Origin: Actinomycetota bacterium
Lineage (GTDB): Bacteria; Actinomycetota; Acidimicrobiia; Acidimicrobiales; Ilumatobacteraceae
Length of the DNA: 64,000 bases
Assembly: GCA_009701715.1 (NCBI GenBank)
Contig: WLJO01000003.1
Span: 1 to 64,000 of the forward strand
Direction: 5' to 3'
Shown here: positions 8,157 to 15,488 of the stretch, piece after piece
Layout of the letters: every line of letters begins with the position of its first letter
How positions within the stretch are numbered: the first letter of the stretch is position 1
Position numbers and translations under genes: made by a program
Notes under the pieces: generated by a model
The model's database searches: none
Told to the model about the DNA's origin: nothing
The model's input: only the letters and a program-made list of their open reading frames with translations

Positions 8157-9119
8157 ATGCATCAGGGCGGCGACGAAACCCAGCGAGCGCTCGGGGCCGC
8201 AACGATCGCCGTGCTGTTCTGGGGTATCGGCCCCCTCATGGTGCGGGGGATCGACGCGTCGGCAGCAACCATCGTGTTCTGGAGGTTCGCCCTCGCGCAG
8301 CCGGTGATGATCGGTGCGAGTTACTACTTCGGCAAGGGACTCTCGCTGCGCCTCATCCGCCGGGCACTCCTGCCGGGTGCGTTGTTCGCCGTCTCGATGC
8401 TCGCGGCATTCACCTCGTTCCAGAAGACCTCCATCGTGAACGCATCGCTGATCCAGGCAATGCAGCCGGCGCTGCTGCTCGTCGTCGCCCCCTTCGTGTT
8501 CAAGAAACGGACCACCCTGCGCCAGTTCGCGTTCGGCGGCGTGGCACTGCTCGGTGTGGCAACACTCGTGCTCGGCGGTGGCAGCACGGAGGGTTCGGCG
8601 CTGTCGGGAGACCTCTGGGCGGCGTTCAACCTCGTGCTCTGGACCGTCTATTTCGTGCTCGTGCAGCGCATTCGCCAGGACGGGGAGGACGCCACCTCCA
8701 TCCTCGCCGCAGTGTTCTTCGTGTCGTTCGTAGTGGCGACACCGATCACCCTCGGCATGGCGGGCAGCGTGGGCGAGATCGTGAACATCGGCTGGAAGGG
8801 GTACCTGCTCGAGGTGCTCATGGTGCTCGGGCCGGGGTTGGTCGGTCACGGGATGATGATGTGGTCCCAGCGTCACCTCGACATCCGGGTGGCATCGTTG
8901 ATGGGCCTCGGGAGTCCGGTGCTGTCCACGCTCGGGGCGTGGATGATCTACTCGCAGTCGCTCGGATTCCTGCAGGTGATCGGTGGGGCAATCGTGCTCG
9001 TCGGGCTGACCGGCATCATGCTGGAGCACCGTGGAAACCGGGCCCGGCCAGCGGTTTCGCCCACGCTCCCGGTAGCGGAGCCTGACTTGTCGGAAGTGCA
9101 GGGACGGCTGATATCCTGA
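8157..9119 (+). CDS. EamA family (drug/metabolite superfamily) transporter
   Basis: 320 aa, ten predicted membrane helices formed by two EamA repeats (about 10-140 and 155-290). The first repeat has the typical VLFWGIGPLMVRG and FWRFALAQP, and the conserved ASLIQAMQPALLLVVAPF at the end. The family exports or imports metabolites or amino acids; the substrate is unknown. A soluble C-terminal tail of about 30 residues follows. It ends 9 bp before tRNA-Gly. Confidence 0.88.
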   Translation: MHQGGDETQRALGAATIAVLFWGIGPLMVRGIDASAATIVFWRFALAQPVMIGASYYFGKGLSLRLIRRALLPGALFAVSMLAAFTSFQKTSIVNASLIQAMQPALLLVVAPFVFKKRTTLRQFAFGGVALLGVATLVLGGGSTEGSALSGDLWAAFNLVLWTVYFVLVQRIRQDGEDATSILAAVFFVSFVVATPITLGMAGSVGEIVNIGWKGYLLEVLMVLGPGLVGHGMMMWSQRHLDIRVASLMGLGSPVLSTLGAWMIYSQSLGFLQVIGGAIVLVGLTGIMLEHRGNRARPAVSPTLPVAEPDLSEVQGRLIS

Positions 9120-9128
9120 GCGTCCCAT

Positions 9129-9201
9129 GCGGACGTGGCTCAGCTGGTAGAGCATCACCTTGCCAAGGTGAGGGTCGCGAGTTCGAATCTCGTCGTCCGC
9201 T
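9129..9201 (+). tRNA. tRNA-Gly (anticodon GCC)
   Basis: The acceptor stem GCGGACG (9129-9135) pairs with CGTCCGC (9194-9200). The anticodon stem TCACC/GGTGA holds loop TTGCCAA, giving anticodon GCC. The T arm is GCGAG-TTCGAAT-CTCGT. The discriminator is T9201 and CCA is encoded at 9202-9204. Confidence 0.95.
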
Positions 9202-9211
9202 CCATGTGAAT

Positions 9212-9246
9212 AAGGCCCGGGGTTGATCCCCCGGGCCTTTTCGTTT
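9212..9246 (+). terminator. intrinsic terminator after tRNA-Gly
   Basis: An 11-bp perfect stem (9212-9222 with 9229-9239), a 6-base loop, then a T-rich run TTTTCGTTTTT. This is a classic Rho-independent terminator. The following stretch to 9390 carries no gene. Confidence 0.93.
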
Positions 9247-9390
9247 TTCGGGGTGTGGTCGAGATTCGGTCGCTGCCTCTGCGGCCGACATCAGGGCCGA
9301 CCGGCCCGAAGCACGGTGGATTGCAGCGATGTAGGGTCGAATTGTTGCCCTTTGGGGAGGGCGACAGGTGTGAGCGCCCCGGGGGGAACC

Positions 9391-9756
9391 ATGCGCACAG
9401 ATCTGGCCAAGCAGAACGCCATCACGCTGGAGACCAAGCGCCACATGTGGCGCGAGCGGATTGCGCCGCTGATCACCGACGAACTGATCGAGGAGCACCG
9501 CCGTAACCCGATCGGGCTCCACAGCGCTGCCCTCGACGCGGTGCTCTACTTCGTGCGCTCCGATCCGACCCCGCATCTTCTGCGTCTCGTCGTCATCATC
9601 GTGACCCCGGCGCAGGAGTGGGCGATCGGTGAGCACAGTCGCCAGAAGGGCGTACCGATCCTCGTGCGCCCGGCGATCTACACATCGATCGAGGAGATTG
9701 AACACGCCATCTTCCTCGAACGCCTGCGGATCGTCCGCCAGGAATTCGGCTCGTAG
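9391..9756 (+). CDS. N,N-dimethylformamidase small (alpha) subunit-like protein
   Basis: 121 aa, mostly helical, no signal peptide. Two segments resemble, from memory, the small subunit of bacterial dimethylformamidase: EEHRRNP-G in the middle (EEHAANP-G in the known protein) and the C-terminal A-I-F-L-E-R-L-R-I-V-R-Q-E-F (A-V-F-L-R-R-I-E-D-V-R-A-E-L). The decisive support is position: it precedes the large-subunit homologue by 30 bp in the same direction, the known gene order. The published subunit is about 132 aa. ATG 9391 follows a GGGGGG ribosome binding site; the frame is open upstream through the tRNA terminator and is not used. Confidence 0.72.
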   Translation: MRTDLAKQNAITLETKRHMWRERIAPLITDELIEEHRRNPIGLHSAALDAVLYFVRSDPTPHLLRLVVIIVTPAQEWAIGEHSRQKGVPILVRPAIYTSIEEIEHAIFLERLRIVRQEFGS

Positions 9757-9786
9757 GCAGAGCACAGAGCAGCGGAGGGAACAGTC

Positions 9787-12120
9787 ATGGGTCGAATCGT
9801 TATCAACTCCTCGCAGTACGAGCCCAAGCCGATCGTGGGGTACGCCGATCAGGTGAGCGTTGCCCCCGGCGAGTCGGTGCAGTTCATGGTGAGCCTGGAT
9901 GGGGCGTCGGCGTTCGACGCTCAACTCGTCCGTCTTATACACGGCGACCTCCATGGCGCCGGGCCGGGTTTCAAGGAGGAGGAGATCGAGGCATCCGGTA
10001 CGAACGGGACGTACGCGGGTTTCAAGCAGGACACCTATCCGGGCTCGTGCGTGGAGATCGATGCAGCGCCGAAACTTGACGCGCTCTCGAGCCTCACCGC
10101 GCAGGTGTTGGTCTGGCCGACCCTGCCGGACCTCGAGCGCGAGCAGGTGCTCATGTCCAAGTGGGACGACGACCGGGGCGCTGGGTGGTCCCTGTTTCTG
10201 ACGGGTTCCGGTGAACTCGCCTTCCGCGTGAAGCATGCAGATCGCGATGCCGAGGAGGTAGTGCTCGCCGGTGGTCTCACCGCCACGGTGTGGTACCTCG
10301 CGTCGGTCAGTTTCGATGCCAAGTCGATGACGGTCCGCCTCGCGACCAGGGCAATCCGTGGCAGCTACAGCTCGCGGATTCTCTATACCGAACCGGGTGG
10401 CCGCAACGAGAACCAGACCACCAAGATGTTGCAGCGCGGACTGCCCGACACTGCGGGCATACCGACGTTCCTCGCAGCGCGCAACCGCATCACACTCGCC
10501 GGCGGCCGCCACGTGCCGACGGCACACTTCAACGGCAAGCTGGACCGGCCCCGCATTGCCGGACGCGCGCTCACCGATGAGGAGATAACCCGCGGGGTGC
10601 TCGACCCGAACAGCGTTCCGGGAATGCTCGCTGCGTGGGCGTTTGAGAACAACCTGACGTCGGTTGGCGTAAAGGACATCACGCGTGTCTGGGACGTGAC
10701 GGTGAACCGCGTCCACGGCACGACACACAACATGCCGGTGCGCGCCATGACGGGGTTCAACTGGGATGGCACCGAGTACAGCTTCCGACACGCTGTGGAT
10801 CAGTACGGCGCGATCCACTTCCACGACGACGACATCTCCGACTGCAAATGGCAGCCCACCACGTCGTGGACCGTCCCGGCTGGGACCCGAAGCGGCGTGT
10901 ATGCGCTGCGGGTGAATGCTCTCGTTGACGAGACGATGGAAGAGGACTATCTCGTTTTCTTCGTGCGCCAGACCACCGGCACCCGCAACTCCCGCATCCT
11001 CTACATCGCACCGACGGCGAGCTATCTCGCGTACGCGAACGACCAGTTCGCCGCAGATTCCCCGTTCCTCGAGACGCTCGCCGGCGCAGTGCCGCACATG
11101 GGCGAGATGGACCTCGCGCGTCATCAGCACCGAGAGTTCGGCATGTCGTGCTACGACGTGCACAGCGACGGCTCGGGTGTGTGCTACTCCACGTGGCTCC
11201 GGCCGATCCTCACCGTGCGCCCGAAGTACCGCCACTCGATAACGAGGGTCTGGCAGTTCAACGCCGACATGCACCTGATCGACTGGTTCGACCGCATGGG
11301 CTACCAGGTGGACGTGATCACTGATCACGATCTCCACCGGGAGGGGCACGCACTGCTGGATGGCTACCACCTGGCGGTCACCGGCACGCATCCCGAGTAC
11401 TACAGCGGCGGCATGCTCGATGCGCTGCAGTCGTTCGTGGAGGACGACGGTGGCCGGGTCATGTACCTCGGCGGCAACGGCTTCTACTGGGTGACCGGGT
11501 TCAACCCCGAGGACCCGAGGATCATCGAGGTCCGCCGGGCGAATGGCACCGAGGCATGGTCCGGTGAACCCGGCCAGCAACACCTCAGCTTCACCGGCGA
11601 GATGGGCGGTATCTGGAGGCATCGCGGCCGGGCGCCCCAGAAACTGGTTGGCACTGGCTTCATCGCGCAGGGCCTGGACCGCTCGTCGTACTACCGCCGC
11701 AACCCCGATTCGTTCGACCCGGCCGCGAGCTGGATCATGGAAGGTGTCGGCGAGACCGAGCGGATCGGTGACTTCGGCCTTGAGCAGGGGGGCGCCGCCG
11801 GGCTTGAGCTCGACTGGTACGACCCGAAACTGGGCTCACCCGCGTGGGCCCACGTGGTTGCCACCTCCGAGGGGCACTCGCGCCTGATGCTCGAGGTGCG
11901 CGAGAACGTGTCGCTGACGCTTCCGTACATGGGCGGGGACCTCGACCCGAACGTCCGTGCGGACATCGTCTACTTCAAGACCGCGTCCGACGGTGCCGTG
12001 TTCTCGACCAGCTCGATCGCGTGGTGCGGGAGCCTCTCGTACAACGACTACGACAACAACGTGTCGAGGATCATGAAGAATGTTGTCGACCGCTTCGTCG
12101 GTGATGTTCCGCTTCCGTGA
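9787..12120 (+). CDS. N,N-dimethylformamidase large (beta) subunit-like amidohydrolase
   Basis: 777 aa, close to the roughly 762 aa of the known large subunit. Residues 1-90 form a beta-rich entry domain. About 95-280 is a LamG/concanavalin-like domain (SLFLTGSGELAFRVKHAD, LDRPRIAGRALTDEEI). From about 330 on lies the amidohydrolase part. The known enzyme hydrolyses dimethylformamide to formate and dimethylamine at a mononuclear iron held by two Tyr and one Glu (Tyr399, Tyr440, Glu521 as I recall). Here Tyr416 (SYLAYAN), Tyr456 (CYDVHSDG) and Glu537 (THPEYYSGG) fit, and the last two keep the exact 81-residue spacing. The real substrate may be another small amide. Confidence 0.82.
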   Translation: MGRIVINSSQYEPKPIVGYADQVSVAPGESVQFMVSLDGASAFDAQLVRLIHGDLHGAGPGFKEEEIEASGTNGTYAGFKQDTYPGSCVEIDAAPKLDALSSLTAQVLVWPTLPDLEREQVLMSKWDDDRGAGWSLFLTGSGELAFRVKHADRDAEEVVLAGGLTATVWYLASVSFDAKSMTVRLATRAIRGSYSSRILYTEPGGRNENQTTKMLQRGLPDTAGIPTFLAARNRITLAGGRHVPTAHFNGKLDRPRIAGRALTDEEITRGVLDPNSVPGMLAAWAFENNLTSVGVKDITRVWDVTVNRVHGTTHNMPVRAMTGFNWDGTEYSFRHAVDQYGAIHFHDDDISDCKWQPTTSWTVPAGTRSGVYALRVNALVDETMEEDYLVFFVRQTTGTRNSRILYIAPTASYLAYANDQFAADSPFLETLAGAVPHMGEMDLARHQHREFGMSCYDVHSDGSGVCYSTWLRPILTVRPKYRHSITRVWQFNADMHLIDWFDRMGYQVDVITDHDLHREGHALLDGYHLAVTGTHPEYYSGGMLDALQSFVEDDGGRVMYLGGNGFYWVTGFNPEDPRIIEVRRANGTEAWSGEPGQQHLSFTGEMGGIWRHRGRAPQKLVGTGFIAQGLDRSSYYRRNPDSFDPAASWIMEGVGETERIGDFGLEQGGAAGLELDWYDPKLGSPAWAHVVATSEGHSRLMLEVRENVSLTLPYMGGDLDPNVRADIVYFKTASDGAVFSTSSIAWCGSLSYNDYDNNVSRIMKNVVDRFVGDVPLP

Positions 12121-12127
12121 GGCGCGT

Positions 12128-12145
12128 CTGCCGGTTTGCCGGCGG
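12128..12145. terminator. hairpin between convergent genes
   Basis: A 7-bp stem CTGCCGG/CCGGCGG (one G-T pair) with a TTTG loop fills the 27-bp gap between the convergent dimethylformamidase and rimI genes. It could act as a weak bidirectional terminator. There is no T-run. Confidence 0.4.
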
Positions 12146-12147
12146 GC

Positions 12148-12582
12148 TCAGAGGTTGAGGCTCATGATGAGTGCGTCGTCGTCCCCGTAGTACCGCGGAC
12201 GCAGACCGATCATCGAAAAGCCGTACGCGTCGTACAGTCGGCGTGCTGATCGGTTTGCCGAGCGAACCTCGAGCCGCATGTAGGACGCACCTCGGGCCCT
12301 GCACTCGGCAACGAGCGCGTCCAGCAACTGGGTGGCGAGGCCTGAGCCGCGTCGGGCAGGGAAAACAGCGATCGACAGCAGTTGCGACATTCCCAACGAG
12401 GTGAGCCCGAGGGCGTAGCCGATGATCCCCGGTTCGTCGACGAGCACGAGGCAGACGGCAGAAGGATTGGCGAGGAACGAGCGGAACGTCGCCTCGTCCC
12501 ATGGTTCCGGGTACGACACGGACTCGATGACGAGGAGCGCCGCAAGGTCGTCGGCGTCCGCACGGCGCAGGTGCATCCCCAT
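12148..12582 (-). CDS. rimI: ribosomal protein alanine N-acetyltransferase
   Basis: 144 aa GNAT acetyltransferase. The acetyl-CoA loop motif A is S-I-A-V-F-P-A-R-R-G-S-G-L-A. The RimI-type segment LRLEVRSAN-ARRLYDAYGF follows, with RPRYYGDDDALIM at the end. RimI acetylates the N-terminal Ala of ribosomal protein bS18 and other substrates. TAGGAT lies 8 bases before the start. It is a stand-alone gene; the tsaB/tsaD genes that often accompany rimI are not present here. Confidence 0.88.
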   Translation of the reverse strand: MGMHLRRADADDLAALLVIESVSYPEPWDEATFRSFLANPSAVCLVLVDEPGIIGYALGLTSLGMSQLLSIAVFPARRGSGLATQLLDALVAECRARGASYMRLEVRSANRSARRLYDAYGFSMIGLRPRYYGDDDALIMSLNL

Positions 12583-12631
12583 CGCACGGGATCCTACGCG
12601 GGCGGCATCAGGTGCGCCCGCGGTCGGCTCG

Positions 12632-13963
12632 TCAGGACAGGCCGAGGAGCACAGGGAGCGCGTTTCGCTTCAGCTTTCCCGTAGCCGTGTGAGGGAGTTC
12701 GTCGACGAAGTGGTACTCCTTGGGCCGCTTGTGCCCGGCGAGTTTCTCGCGAGCGAACGCCTCAAGTGCTGTCCCGGTTGTCCTGCCAACCACTGCGGCA
12801 CACACGCGCTGGCCCCACTGCTCGTCGTCCACGCCGAACACGGCGATCTGGCGCACACCGGGCGCGTCGGCGAGCACGCTCTCGATCTCTGCGGGGTACA
12901 CGTTGACGCCCCCCGTGATGATGAGGTCGTCCCGCCTGCCGTCGAGGTACAGATAGCCGTCGCTGTCGAGGCGACCGAGGTCCTTCACCGTGAACGCGCC
13001 GTAGGAATCCCCGGATGTGGCAGGGTGCCAGGCCTGAGCAGTGCGCTCCGGGTCTCGCCAGTACTCCCAGCGCGCCCAGGTAGGAACGTCACACCAGATC
13101 GTGCCGTCGTCGTCCACACTCAGGTGTCGCCCGGGGCGTGCTCGACCCACGGTGCCGGGGTGCTCGAGCCAGTCGCTCGACGAACACGCCGTGAACTGAC
13201 CCTCGGTGGAGCCGTAGAACTCCCACACAGCGTCCTCGCCGAATGCGGTGATGGCCTGGCGCTTGACCGGATCGGGACAGGCGGCACCTGCATGTGCGAC
13301 GAGTCGGAAGCCGTCGAGTGGCGGGAGCGATTCGCCCAGTGCGAAGAGTCGCTGCAGATGGGACGGCACCATGAACGTGGTGTTCGGGCGATACCTAGCG
13401 ATGGCATCTGCGACACCGGCGGCATCGAACGGACCGGGGAGGATGACCGTGCCACCTGCAGCGAGCGTGGCGGCCGAGAAGCGGATGGACACTGAGTGGT
13501 ATTGCGGCGAGCACACGAGGTGTCGGTCGCCGGCGTTGAATCCCCAGAGGTTGAGTTCCTCCTGCAGCAGGGCTGCTGCGTCCCGCTCATCGAGGATTCC
13601 GCTCCACACGCCCTTGGCGCGTCCAGTGGTGCCCGAGGTGAAGTGCATGGGGCGGGCCAATGGCCAGGGTGCGAGGTCGATGGGTGCCGACTCCGTCAGT
13701 GCTACGAGTGCCTGGTCGTCCACGACCAGTGCGGGGTCGGCGTCGTCGAGCAGAAGGGCTCGCTCGGCGGGCAGTAGGCCAGCGTGCGTGAGCACAGGGA
13801 CGATTCCCGTTCGCAGCGCAGCGAGGATGGCGCAGAGCATGTTTCGCCCCGACGTCGTGACGAGCGCAACCCGGTCGCCGGCAACCAGACCTGTTCGTTT
13901 CAGGCCACCCGCAATACGCCGCTCGAGGTCGTCTGCCTCGACGCTCGTGAGGATCTCGGTCAC
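12632..13963 (-). CDS. AMP-dependent acyl-CoA synthetase/ligase
   Basis: 443 aa ANL-superfamily enzyme that activates a carboxylic acid as acyl-AMP and then acyl-CoA. The P-loop T-S-G-T-T-G-R-A-K-G is at 109-118, E-F-Y-G-S-T-E-G is near 250, DLGRLDSDGYLYLDGR near 335, and the catalytic C-terminal Lys is in T-A-T-G-K-L-K near 433. It is about 60-100 residues shorter than most medium/long-chain ligases, mainly at the N-terminus. The acid substrate is unknown. The GTG start has CACACT 6 bases upstream, a one-base variant of the local leaderless -10. Confidence 0.9.
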   Translation of the reverse strand: MTEILTSVEADDLERRIAGGLKRTGLVAGDRVALVTTSGRNMLCAILAALRTGIVPVLTHAGLLPAERALLLDDADPALVVDDQALVALTESAPIDLAPWPLARPMHFTSGTTGRAKGVWSGILDERDAAALLQEELNLWGFNAGDRHLVCSPQYHSVSIRFSAATLAAGGTVILPGPFDAAGVADAIARYRPNTTFMVPSHLQRLFALGESLPPLDGFRLVAHAGAACPDPVKRQAITAFGEDAVWEFYGSTEGQFTACSSSDWLEHPGTVGRARPGRHLSVDDDGTIWCDVPTWARWEYWRDPERTAQAWHPATSGDSYGAFTVKDLGRLDSDGYLYLDGRRDDLIITGGVNVYPAEIESVLADAPGVRQIAVFGVDDEQWGQRVCAAVVGRTTGTALEAFAREKLAGHKRPKEYHFVDELPHTATGKLKRNALPVLLGLS

Positions 13964-14072
13964 CCTCCCAGTGTGGCAGTGTGCCCGGCCGCGACCACCC
14001 CCAGAGGGTGCCGCAGTATTCTGATCGCCGATGCCCGGCTTCCCTGCCCTCGAGCAACACAGGGAAACCCAG

Positions 14073-14585
14073 ATGAACCTCGGTCACCGAGCACACTCGA
14101 CAGCGGCCAGGCTGTCCCTCGCGCTATCTGTTGGCATCATTGTCTCGACCACGCTGGTGGTCCTGCCCGCTGGGGGTGCCGCACCCGTACCCGTTGCTCC
14201 CACTTCGGCAGGTGCGGCCGCCATCTACTTCAGGACCACCGAGAGTTTCCTCGTCGTGAAGCGGCGTCACGCAGGGCGGTACAACTGGACCGATGACGGC
14301 TGTTCGGTCCCGCCGACGCTCAAGGTGTCGGTACCCGCGCTGCAGTTCGCCGCAACAACGTTCGCCGCGCAGTGCGCCCAGCACGACTTCGCGTACCGGA
14401 ACTTTGGTGGCTCCTTGCACCTGGACCGTTCGGAGGCAAGGCGTGCCTCGGTGGACCGTTTCTTCCACCGCCAGATGCGCGCCCGATGCGAGCAACCCGA
14501 TGTTGTGCGTGCCCGCCGCAAGACGGTCTGCCGCCTGTCCGCCCGGGCGTTCTACCTCGCTGTGCGGTCCTTCGGTCGGCTGTAG
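14073..14585 (+). CDS. secreted prokaryotic phospholipase A2
   Basis: 170 aa. A signal peptide covers about 1-37 (basic start, hydrophobic LSLALSVGIIVSTTLVVLPA, then A-G-G-A-A). The mature part has the family core: W72-T-D-D-G-C77-S, then C101-x-x-H-D-F-A-Y-R-N with the His104-Asp105 catalytic dyad. Four cysteines (77, 101, 139, 153) fit the two disulfides of Streptomyces phospholipase A2. It would release fatty acid from the sn-2 position of phospholipids outside the cell using calcium. ATG 14073 follows an AGGGAA ribosome binding site. An in-frame ATG 14031 with TATTCT 8 bases upstream could give a leaderless, longer form. Confidence 0.85.
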   Translation: MNLGHRAHSTAARLSLALSVGIIVSTTLVVLPAGGAAPVPVAPTSAGAAAIYFRTTESFLVVKRRHAGRYNWTDDGCSVPPTLKVSVPALQFAATTFAAQCAQHDFAYRNFGGSLHLDRSEARRASVDRFFHRQMRARCEQPDVVRARRKTVCRLSARAFYLAVRSFGRL

Positions 14586-14598
14586 GCGCGCACGTCGC

Positions 14599-15399
14599 CT
14601 ACGCAGGCGTCGCGAGGAACTCGATGAGTTCCGGGAACGCACGGTGGTCCTGCGCGATGAAGAGGTGTCCGCCCTCGTACACCCGGAGTTCCGATCCGGT
14701 GATCCGGCTGGCGATTCGTTCGGAGTTCTCCACCGGGGCCAGCCCGTCGTAGCGTCCGGCAGCCACGAGGGTGGGACACGAGATGCGGTGAAGCCGCTCC
14801 CACACGTCGTGGCCCCTGCGGGCCTCGAGCTGTAGGTGCTCACCGCGGAGTTGTTGTGGGGTCTTCTCCGTGAGGTTTGCGGCGTTCAGCTGTTCGACGA
14901 TCAACCGATCACCGGGATGCGCGGCGAGCCAGTCCGGGGTGAATCTCGTGTCCATGATCCTGGCGGCTGTCTCCGAGCGCACCGACGGCGGCAGCGCCGC
15001 GAGTTGGTGCAACGGATACGACGCGCCCCCGTCACCACCGGCGGAGGTGCACAGCAGTGCGAGCCGTTCGATACGCGCGGGCACGGTGACGGCCAGTTCC
15101 TGCGCGACCATCCCGCCAAAGCTGATCCCCCACACCCGGCACGTGTCCCAGCCGAGGTGATCCATCAAGGCGATCGCATCGCCGGCGTGGTCCGCCATCG
15201 TCCACGGTGTGGTGGGGACCTCGGTGAGCCCAAGCCCGCGCTGGTCGTGGGCGGCGAGGTCGAAGTGCGGACGGAGCATGTCGATCGTCGGCTTGGCGCG
15301 CTCGAGCGTGGAGCCGGAGCCGTTGATGAAGAGCAGGCGCGGGCCGGTGCCGCTGCGCTCGAAATAGATGTCGTTGCCGTTGAGGCGTTCGGAGGGCAC
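14599..15399 (-). CDS. alpha/beta-fold hydrolase
   Basis: 266 aa. Oxyanion region FINGSGST near 24-31, nucleophile elbow G-I-S-F-G-G with Ser93, catalytic Asp in GRYDGLAP and His in YEGGHLFI. A cap domain lies at about 120-190. This is the family of esterases, lipases, haloperoxidases and C-C hydrolases; substrate unknown. I start at GTG 15399 instead of the ORF limit 15444 because TACGAT sits 6 bases before that GTG and homology begins immediately. It is convergent with the phospholipase gene and divergent from the subtilase. Confidence 0.85.
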   Translation of the reverse strand: MPSERLNGNDIYFERSGTGPRLLFINGSGSTLERAKPTIDMLRPHFDLAAHDQRGLGLTEVPTTPWTMADHAGDAIALMDHLGWDTCRVWGISFGGMVAQELAVTVPARIERLALLCTSAGGDGGASYPLHQLAALPPSVRSETAARIMDTRFTPDWLAAHPGDRLIVEQLNAANLTEKTPQQLRGEHLQLEARRGHDVWERLHRISCPTLVAAGRYDGLAPVENSERIASRITGSELRVYEGGHLFIAQDHRAFPELIEFLATPA

Positions 15400-15488
15400 G
15401 GTGCAATCGTAAACGGGTGGCTCCGCCCGACCCGGCCCGAGCACTAGCCTCGTTCCGCGGCCCTCAGGGCCCGAGATGGAGGGTGATC

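Noticed and set aside
8067-9158. Minus-strand ORF of 363 aa opposite the EamA gene
   Set aside because: Composition is His/Glu/Arg-rich as expected from the reverse of membrane-protein codons; no domain or start signal.
9016-11622. Minus-strand ORF of 868 aa across the dimethylformamidase genes
   Set aside because: It is an antisense shadow of GC-rich coding sequence. It has low-complexity Arg/His/Val composition and no recognisable domain, and it runs through the tRNA-Gly and its terminator.
12422-13495. Plus-strand ORF of 357 aa opposite the acyl-CoA synthetase
   Set aside because: Antisense to a gene with clear ANL motifs; no domain.
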